DNA from: Panaeolus papilionaceus
Taxonomy: Eukaryota > Basidiomycota > Agaricomycetes > Agaricales
Assembly: GCA_015501605.1 (NCBI GenBank)
Contig: JADNRZ010000023.1
Coordinates: 723,501-787,500 of the forward strand
DNA: 64,000 nt
Direction: 5' to 3'
Under the pieces are notes generated by a model. It was not told where the DNA came from. It saw only the letters and a program-made list of their open reading frames with translations, and did not search any database. The position numbers and the translations under genes were made by a program. This document shows positions 57,227 through 64,000 of this stretch, in pieces; the first letter of the stretch is position 1; every line of letters starts with the position of its first letter.

Positions 57227-60200
57227 ATGCCCACCATAAAGGTTGCCCGAATCATGGGCACTGACATCAACGGAAAGGCGCACTCAGGGAGGGCGTTGTC
57301 TCGGAAACAGCTGGGGGATTATCAGTTGAGTGCGCGAAAGCAGCACAGGGAAATGCGCGAGCGACGGAGGAAAGCATTCCTCAATCGTATGGGAATGAAT
57401 ATCGATCACAGCAGCGAGCTGATCAACGACGACGACGATGTGAGTGGCTGGATGGATGTGGACATGGGGGAAGCACAAACAGATGGACAGGTGCAAGCCA
57501 GACTTTTGGCGGTAATGGAGCGGCGGGAAGTCTTGGATATAAGCAATCACGGAGGCGAGTTTGAGGAACTTGTTCAGTCCCTTCTGCACGACCGCACACA
57601 TAAGTAAGTTGTTCAGCCCTCAGTGAAATCAAGGTACTCACAGAGGATGATTGGACCACAGGAAACAAAGGAAACGTGATACACGGACACGTCGCGATGC
57701 GATTGAAAAGCGGGTGTTGGCCTTTGCATCCCAGATGCTGCAGATGCTGGAAGCATACTTACTGTGGAGTCAGCGACAAAGAGATAACACCTATGTAAAC
57801 GAGAACCCACCAGAGTACCCGGAACATGACAGCACAAAGGAAGGGGAGTTTACTGTCCGAAGAATGGATACATTTGGTACGTCAGGACTCGGAATGGAAG
57901 AACAGCAAATAACTTACTTGAATACCAGGTGTTTCCAACGTCGCTGTGTCCTTGTACACTGACTTGCCATCCCTGGCAGCTTCATTTGTCCGCCAAGGAA
58001 TGATACCTTGTGCACCAGAAGCGCCCACTGTTGCGTTCACCATCCGGACTCTGGAACTCTTTCGCACTGCATCCCTTCGTTGTCCCCGTCTCTCTATCCA
58101 GGCATTTACCAAGACGCTCTGTGACTTGCATCGAAAGCCCTACCAATCATACCTCAGCAAACAATTCTCAGTCGCATACGATGCTTACCTTGACATTTTG
58201 GGCATTGTTGACGAAAGGGTCAACGTTGCGCTAGGCAGAGACGAGAAGGGGTGGAGGCTGAGACATGCATGTGCTCCATGCACCTACAAGCTTCAAGGAG
58301 AACCAAATTTGAAGTTCTCTATGTTGCTGACCATGGATGGGAACGACTTGCTGAAGAGACTGGCACGCCGTGACCGAACAGAAGAGATGGAGGGAGGAAG
58401 AGAGCTGGGTGAAAACCATGAACGCAATGACCCACGCATTGTCCGAGGGGATTACTATCTCTCACGGGAAGAGGTTGACAGGTGGGGTAAGGGTTCTGTG
58501 GATCTCATTCCCCAGAAAACAGAAGTGGTAAGTCCGGTTTGATTATCATAATTATCCTCACACTTACCAGTATTAAAAGACAGATCCTAATGTATGTGAT
58601 GACCGTTGGAAGAATATGGCGAATGAGAAGACAGCAAGGATGTGGGGGATATTCGACGAGACGGGCATCCTCCTTGTGCTATGCCGCCATTCACACGTCC
58701 TGTTAGTGATGGACATGGTGAGAAGTGGAGAACAGTACGTGAAATCCCACTGCCTCACCTCTTTCTCACTTCATCATCATCACACCATCACTGCTAGGTC
58801 CAAATACCCCCTTGCCGCCCTTGATCGCCTTCTGGATGCCTTTGGCAGCGACCTAGCCATAGGCTACGACATTGGCTGTAAATTCGGGACGACGGTGAAG
58901 AACAGCCCTTTAGGACTACAGGCAGAAGAACTACACACACGTTTCCTTGTTGGCAACTTTCACGGCCATGCCCACAACCGCAAATGTCAACTGAGGAACC
59001 TAGCAGCATACATCGACGGCACAGGTCTTGATCCCTTTGAGGGATGCGAGTCTTATTTCTCGCTTTCAAACGGCCTCGCACCATCAACGCGCTCCTCAAG
59101 TATTTTCCATCGGCGCCAGACTATCAACGGATTTGTTAAGCACACAGACTCAGAAGACACATACCTGTCATTAAGTACCATACTGCTATTACCTTTATCA
59201 TTTGCCACTGACCATATACCTATTATTTAGGTTCATTCATTGTAAATAGTTACAAACGAGCCCTCGATATCATCGCTCGTGAAGGTACTCTCTTCCACCA
59301 AATGCACCAACAAGGCCTCGGCAAGGACACAGCTCTATTTCAACGGTGGCTAACGGAGGAAGGTAATTACCTCACAAATCTCTCGCGCGAGCCTGAAGAG
59401 GAGACTCTTAAGATGGAGTATTACCAGAAGCTGCAGAGCTTCTATAAGACCCAGTAAGTCTATGTTGTATCCGCCTATTGATTATATATTACATTGACTA
59501 TATCCTCCTAGAGTCATGCTGACGGCCGCTGAATCCCAATGGATTTCACTGACCCCATCCACCATCAACACCACACCTGATGAAACCCGCCGCAATGAAA
59601 CCAAACGCTGACAGCTTCAAGAACGTCATCAGCGCGAGATGGAAATGATTCACGGATTAGAGGCCAAGCTGGACATCAAGCCTGAAGATCGCTGGATACC
59701 CGGTGACAAGGAGTGGGAGGAGACACAGCAGCTGGTGTATCTACGCCGGTATCGCGCTGCCGTCGACCGTTTGGAGGGTCTAGTTGTGGCGCGGTTATTT
59801 GAGTTGACGAAAATGAACATGTCGCAAACTGGTGAGTATTTTTTCTTTTTATCTGATCTTTCCTATTGTTTCACAACGCTACAGGCTACAAAATGCGACA
59901 GCAAATTGGGAAAGCGCTCAAGGCCCGTTCTCAAGCCATTCGTAGCACCGTGGAGGACTACAACGCCGCAGCAAAGTCTGTTGGGCGGGGTGTGCTCACG
60001 TGGGATCAAGTCGTGCAGTACACCCAGCTCGCAGACTTTGACTTGCTTTCCGACACGCGCGAGGACGTTCGTCAGCGAGACTGGGCAAAGGCAGGATCGC
60101 GAACCCTTGTGGACCAGTTCTTCAAGATCAAGGGTGCGCGCGACGAAATCAAGAGGCTCAACATTGAAATCCGCCGACTTACCACCTACATTCGCGACGA

Positions 60201-60549
60201 GGAGGCTTTCCTTGCTCACCATGTCGACACCCTCTCTGAAACACAACCCCTTCTTGCCCACCAAATCCACCTACGCCTTATCTCTCTCAAACTCAAGAAT
60301 GACATTCACATCATGCGCATGAAGGGCCTGCTCAAGCTCCCGGGATTCTCGGGAACCCTGGATGAAGGTGTCAGCATTGAGGCTTCCCAAATCCCCACCA
60401 CGGTGCCTTCTTCCCCCATATCTCTCACCACACGCAGATCCGTTGCGGAATCATCAGAAGAGGCAGCTGAACAAGAGGAGGAGGAACAGGAACAACAAGC
60501 AGAGGAGGAGGCTTTTCTTTTGATGGAAATGTCCCTTGATAGTCATTGA
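57227..60549 (+). pseudogene. KDZ transposase with one in-frame TGA
   Basis: Eight exons join in phase: 57227-57603, 57662-57876, 57929-58527, 58580-58734, 58798-59174, 59231-59453, 59512-59831 and 59885-60549 (about 980 codons). Family landmarks: RHACAPCTYKLQGEPNLKFS and LLTMDGNDLLKRL (first catalytic Asp), LAIGYDIGCKFG (second Asp), FHGHAHNRKCQLRN, DPFEGCESYFSLSNGLAPST (catalytic Glu) and FHRRQTINGF. The C-terminal third is helical with an acidic Glu/Gln tail. The catalytic residues are all present. A single TGA at 59609-59611 (ETKR then QLQERHQ) interrupts the reading, so only a truncated protein would be made unless read through. It fits a CGA-to-TGA change. Otherwise the gene looks young. 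Confidence 0.85.
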
Positions 60550-60580
60550 AATGCTCTTTAATCGTTTATTATATTTAAAT

Positions 60581-60977
60581 ATGTTTATTTAATTAAATTA
60601 ATTAATCTACAATTTTTTCTGTATTTTTTGAGTGAATATTGAGTGAAATAGTCAAGCTCATCGTGTGTGATGACAAGCACTACATGTTTGATGGCGTCGA
60701 CGACGCGCGTGATGTCGGTGACAGCGTGGGGTCGGGATTGATAGTGAGCGACGGACCGGTAACACCTCCTGATGGTGTCCCGGAGGTTGCCGGTATACCC
60801 CTACCCCTACCCTACCCTACCCTACCCTAGGTACCTACGTTTTTTTTCTCTAAGTCCCTCGTATTTTGGAGGGTTTCTGAAGAGCCTCTTCAGAGGGGAT
60901 ATTGGCCTACAATTCCAGACGGGTGATCGGGTGATCCGACGCCTAGAATCACAAGGCTGATACGGTAACCACAGGTG
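60581..60977. repeat. KDZ right terminal inverted repeat
   Basis: Complement of 52337-52733, with telomere-like CCCTA repeats at about 60798-60829 and outer end GGCTGATACGGTAACCACAG then GTG. Confidence 0.85.
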
Positions 60978-60985
60978 GTCGGATT

Positions 60986-61730
60986 GGATCATTTTATCTC
61001 CGGGGGTATGAACAAGGTTAAGGTCGTATTTGGATAAAATGAGGAACCATCACACCTGTTGGCCATTGAGCTTCTGAGGGGAGTGCCAATAGGTGAGGTT
61101 CTTATGATCAGAGAGGATGGTTGTCATGTGGGGAGATCCTAAGATGTAATGTTTCCATTCTTCTATGGCGCGGATAATTCCGAGAAGTTCACAATCGAAG
61201 ATTTGGTAGTTCTGTTTGGCAGGGGAAAATGATCGAGATAAGAAACAAATGGGGTGTCGTTTTCCATTGGCGTCAGTTTGGGTAAGGACTGCTCCATAAG
61301 CATATTGGGAGGTGTCAGATTCAATCTGAAAGGGTCGGTCAAGGTCAGGCATAGCGAGTACTGGTTCTTGAGAAAATCGTTCCTTCAGGTTGTCAAATGC
61401 GGTTTGTTGGGCTTCTCCCCATTCAAAGGGGCGTTCTTTTCTAAGAAGGCCATTCAAAGGTCGGGCAATATCAGAGTAGTGTCGGATAAATTTTCAGTAG
61501 AAGTTGCCAAACCCTAGGAATGATTGGACTTGCTTGAGGGTCTTGGGAGCAGGCCATTCTTTAATTCCGGCGAGTTTCGAGGGGTCCATGGAGATCTTGT
61601 TGTGTTCAATAATAAATCCTAAGGAAGCGACGCTGGTCTTGGTGAATTCGCATTTTTCGGGTTTCAGATAGAGGTCATTGTCTTTCATAATCTGGAGTAC
61701 TTCTTTGGTGTATCATTCGAGATCTTCTTC
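60986..61730 (-). pseudogene. pol: Element B RT thumb and RNase H
   Basis: Between the CACTA-like insertion and the KDZ element. It reads [38 protein letters not shown] and [13 protein letters not shown], a TGA at 61496-61494, then KFIRHYSDIARPLNGLL. RNase H follows with FQIESDTSQYAYGAVLTQT, NYQIFDCELLGIIRAIEEW and ILSDHKNLTYWHSPQKLNGQ. Another TGA lies at 61052-61050, then YDLNLVHTPGDKMIQSD up to the KDZ junction. Confidence 0.88.
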
Positions 61731-62858
61731 CACTGCGGGCCCAGGAAGGACAGAAAAACCTCCACTGAATGCATGAGGTTATTCCGTCCTCGAGGGAGGA
61801 TATTTCCACAATATATGTAGAAATATAAAAGGAAGACAAGGGGCAGATTAACCGCCTTTTAGTTAAGGTATTTCCGCATGACTTTGGGTTAGGAAATGTG
61901 TTGGGAATTACCGTATGTCTCACTTAACAAGTGGAGGTTTTTCCTCCGGGTATTATCAAAAAACGACCTTTTTTTCAGCGGTTTTTCCTTCGGTTAGGTA
62001 TTTCCTTCCCCACAGAATAAATGTCAATTAAATAATTTCATTTCTTGTTCATTATTTTGGCTACGGAATTTCACACCAATTGTAAAAGATATTTGTAAAA
62101 TATTATTTATTCCAGTCAAATACTACAAGTCTATAACACATGATATATAGGCTACATAAAACTGCACCTGTAAGAGCTAATATGAATTAAGGAAGATGAG
62201 AATACACCAGCACTAGCTGGTGAATTGGCAGAGGGTGAGATGTAGTTGGGTGCTGTGTTTCGTTGGGATACAGGTGGAGAAGTCTAGTGTGAATCCGAAG
62301 AGGACATAATTAGTGTGAATCAGATGGATAGAGATATAATTACATACTTCAAGCTTTCAGATTGAGCTCCAGATTGTTGCTGCCCATGGTATGTAGAGGT
62401 AGTCAGGATGGACAGACTCACCAGTCAAGGGGATAGAGTGCAAGAGTGGGTTATAGCGAGAATGGTTGTGGTACAAGTCAAAGCGACAAGATGCTGGAAA
62501 CAATTGCCTTGTTCGAATATAAACCATCTGCACGTGATGCCATAATGGATCTCAAAAACTCTTAAGTCCAATTTTGAATTCGAACTCAACAACAAGCCAT
62601 CCAAAACCTCCACCTTCGGTTTGTAAATATCCTTCCTTTCCATATATGTAATGTCCCCTTTGAATATGATTTTATCTCAGCTACATAGCTCAATTTGGTG
62701 CAGGCGGTTTAGTCCTGACTCAACTCACACAAAGGTAATTCATGCCCAAATGCAAGTCTTTTTTCCTTAGGTGGCGGAAATTACCTGAATTAATGGGCGT
62801 ATATAACCTACAAAAATTCCTACTGGTAGGTTTAACCGTAATTTATGGGCCTACAGTG
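61731..62858. mobile_element. CACTA-like non-autonomous element
   Basis: 1128 bp with ends CACTGCGGGCCCA and, inverted, CACTGTAGGCCCA. A 3-bp duplication TTC flanks it (61728-61730, 62859-62861). Subterminal repeats of AGGTATTTCC and GGAAATTACC type cluster at both ends. CACT-type ends plus a 3-bp TSD are the hallmark of the CACTA (EnSpm) superfamily. No transposase. Confidence 0.8.
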
Positions 62859-62861
62859 TTC

Positions 62862-64000
62862 ATTGGTGGCGTAAATAAGGATGTTGTCCATGTAGATGAT
62901 CACATAGCCATTGTCGATCTGCTTGATGAAGATATTGTCCATCATCGATTGGAATGTCGGAGGGGAATTGCAAAGACCGAAGAACATGACTAAGGGTTCG
63001 AAAAGTCCAAACTTTGTCTTGAAGGCGGCTTTCCATTCATCCCCTTCTTTGATGCGGATATTGTTGTAACCCCATCGGACGTCAAGCTTTGTGAAGTACT
63101 TGGCACCTTTGAGTTTATCCATGAGGTCGGTGATAAGGGGCAGTGGATAAGCGTTTTTGACAGTTCCTTCGTTTAGGTGTCGGTAGTCTTGGCAGGGGCG
63201 AAGTTTGGAATTAGCATCCTTCTTTGGTATGTAGCAGAATCCTGACGCTTGAGGGGAGTCGCTTGGTTGGATAGTTCCTTTCTTGAGGTGTTCATCGATA
63301 AATTCTTTAGTTGCTTTTTCCTGTTCTGGGTTAAGTGGGTAAACTTTGGATGATTTTTCGACGAAGTCAGGTTTGAGCTTGATTTCGTGGTCCCATGGTT
63401 TGTGGGCAGGCAGGGTGTCGGAGGCTTCTTCAGAAAATATAGAGATCCAAGGGTGATACTGCGGGGGAACGATATCGAGGGGATCAGAGGACTTGCGTTT
63501 CTTGTCGAACTTCTCGGCAAATGCTTGGGAATGGGTTAAGGTGGCGTGGATCCAGGTTTCTTGGGTTTCTTTGGCAAACCCTTCTTTCATAAATGATGTT
63601 ACTCTATCGTCGGTCATAGTTTCAAGGGTGTTTGTTCGGTTCGTTGTTGTGTTCTTCCCCAGCATAAGTCTCACATGGGATTCTAGCGCGGTGATCGTGG
63701 TTTCGTCCAGGATGGCAGAGTCGGTCAGGTACCAGTCGGGTATCTTGTTCCAGGTTTCTATTCAGTGGATCTCTTTGTCTGGTTCTTCTTCCATGGAAGT
63801 CCTCCAATTAAACAAGGCTGACTTCCAGTCAATGTTGGGGTTCGTTTCTTGCAGCCACGGCAGTCCTAATATCATCTTCTGCCGTCCCAGTCCAGTCACT
63901 AGGAATTCTGTTCTTCTGACCTTACCATAGATCTTCATATTGAGCGTTGTCTTGTGGGTAATCGTCCCTTTCTTATTCTGGGTTCCATCAATGTTTCGAA
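62862..64000 (-). pseudogene. pol: Element B protease end and reverse transcriptase
   Basis: From the right edge: FLVTGLGRQKMILGLPWLQE (distal protease strand), a TGA at 63764-63762, then SHVRLMLGKNTTTNRTNT. RT follows: PPQYHPWISIFSEEASDTLP, KVYPLNPEQEKATKEFIDEH, LRPCQDYRHLNEGTVKNAYP, KYFTKLDVRWGYNNIRIKEG and GLFEPLVMFFGLCNSPPTFQ. The catalytic motif reads YMDN, not YxDD. The second codon is AAC after C, again a CpG-to-CpA change. The frame ends at ILIYATNE, where the CACTA-like element is inserted. Confidence 0.88.

Larger units (their letters stand above)
52337..60977 (+). mobile_element. KDZ DNA transposon with two accompanying genes
   Basis: 8.64 kb inserted in element B RNase H. The ends start CACCTGTGGTTACCGTATCA. 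The flanking duplication is GTTGGATT (52329-52336) against GTCGGATT (60978-60985), 8 bp with one mismatch, as expected for the KDZ superfamily. It contains the transposase (57227-60549, +), a cauli-VI-like protein (54857-55725, +) and an acidic protein (52801-54645, -). Confidence 0.88.
41574..64000 (-). mobile_element. LTR element B (chromodomain gypsy, truncated by window edge) with nested insertions
   Basis: Read on minus from the right edge: protease end, RT, RNase H, integrase, chromodomain, an extra ORF, polypurine tract (complement of 42184-42197) and 3' LTR. The 5' LTR, gag and most of protease lie beyond 64000. Insertions: CACTA-like element (61731-62858), KDZ (52337-60977) and gypsy C (42928-50234). 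B itself is in the hAT gene. At least six in-frame TGA codons replace probable Arg codons (63764, 61715, 61496, 61052, 51230 and 50255, 5' bases on minus). Confidence 0.82.

Overview
The window comes from a filamentous fungus, most likely a mushroom-forming basidiomycete (Agaricomycetes). The genes are split by short GT-AG introns of about 50-75 bp, some exons are very small (18 and 7 nt), and the transposons are of types typical of that class: KDZ, hAT, CACTA-like and several Ty3/gypsy elements. No bacterial-type operons, rRNA, tRNA or CRISPR arrays were seen.

Left part, about 1-17.7 kb, is gene-bearing host DNA. It holds the 3' part of a proteasome beta-4 gene (1-553, +), two related hypothetical genes on the minus strand (about 1.8-3.3 kb, apparently decayed, and 6.2-8.0 kb), a casein-kinase-1-like protein kinase between them (4358-5338, +), and a large minus-strand gene (11015-14609). 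That gene predicts about five tandem ILEI/PANDER-like lectin repeats, one membrane helix and a C-terminal caspase (C14) domain. A 267-bp inserted element (11507-11773) breaks its reading frame inside the caspase domain. A seven-exon gene of unknown function (15385-16541, +) lies head-to-head with it.

Right part, from about 18 kb to the end, is a deeply nested transposon cluster. A gypsy gag-protease remnant (D, 18.3-20.2 kb) is followed by an hAT transposase gene on the minus strand, which two LTR elements split. Gypsy A (21885-41382, +, two 792-bp LTRs) sits in one hAT exon. It carries four further insertions (X1, Y, Z, W), plus a second X copy inside Y. Z and W are about 3.3-3.5 kb near-palindromes. 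A 7.2-kb segment of gypsy A is inverted between the two X copies, and the X target-site duplications are swapped exactly as recombination between inverted copies predicts. LTR element B (3' LTR at 41574, minus strand, running off the right edge) also interrupts the hAT gene. B is itself broken by chromodomain gypsy C (42928-50234, TSD GATAT), by an 8.6-kb KDZ transposon (52337-60977) and by a CACTA-like non-autonomous element (61731-62858, TSD TTC). Two solo LTRs of the B family sit inside gypsy C, each with a perfect 5-bp TSD.

The KDZ element encodes its transposase, a protein with two RNase H1-N/caulimovirus-VI-like modules, and an acidic minus-strand protein. Across the transposons most in-frame stops are TGA, and three catalytic Asp codons read as Asn with each implied change at a CpG. 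Both patterns suggest mutation of methylated cytosines. Most interesting are the lectin-membrane-caspase gene, the TSD-proven inversion, the palindromic element family and the extra ORF after pol in element B.
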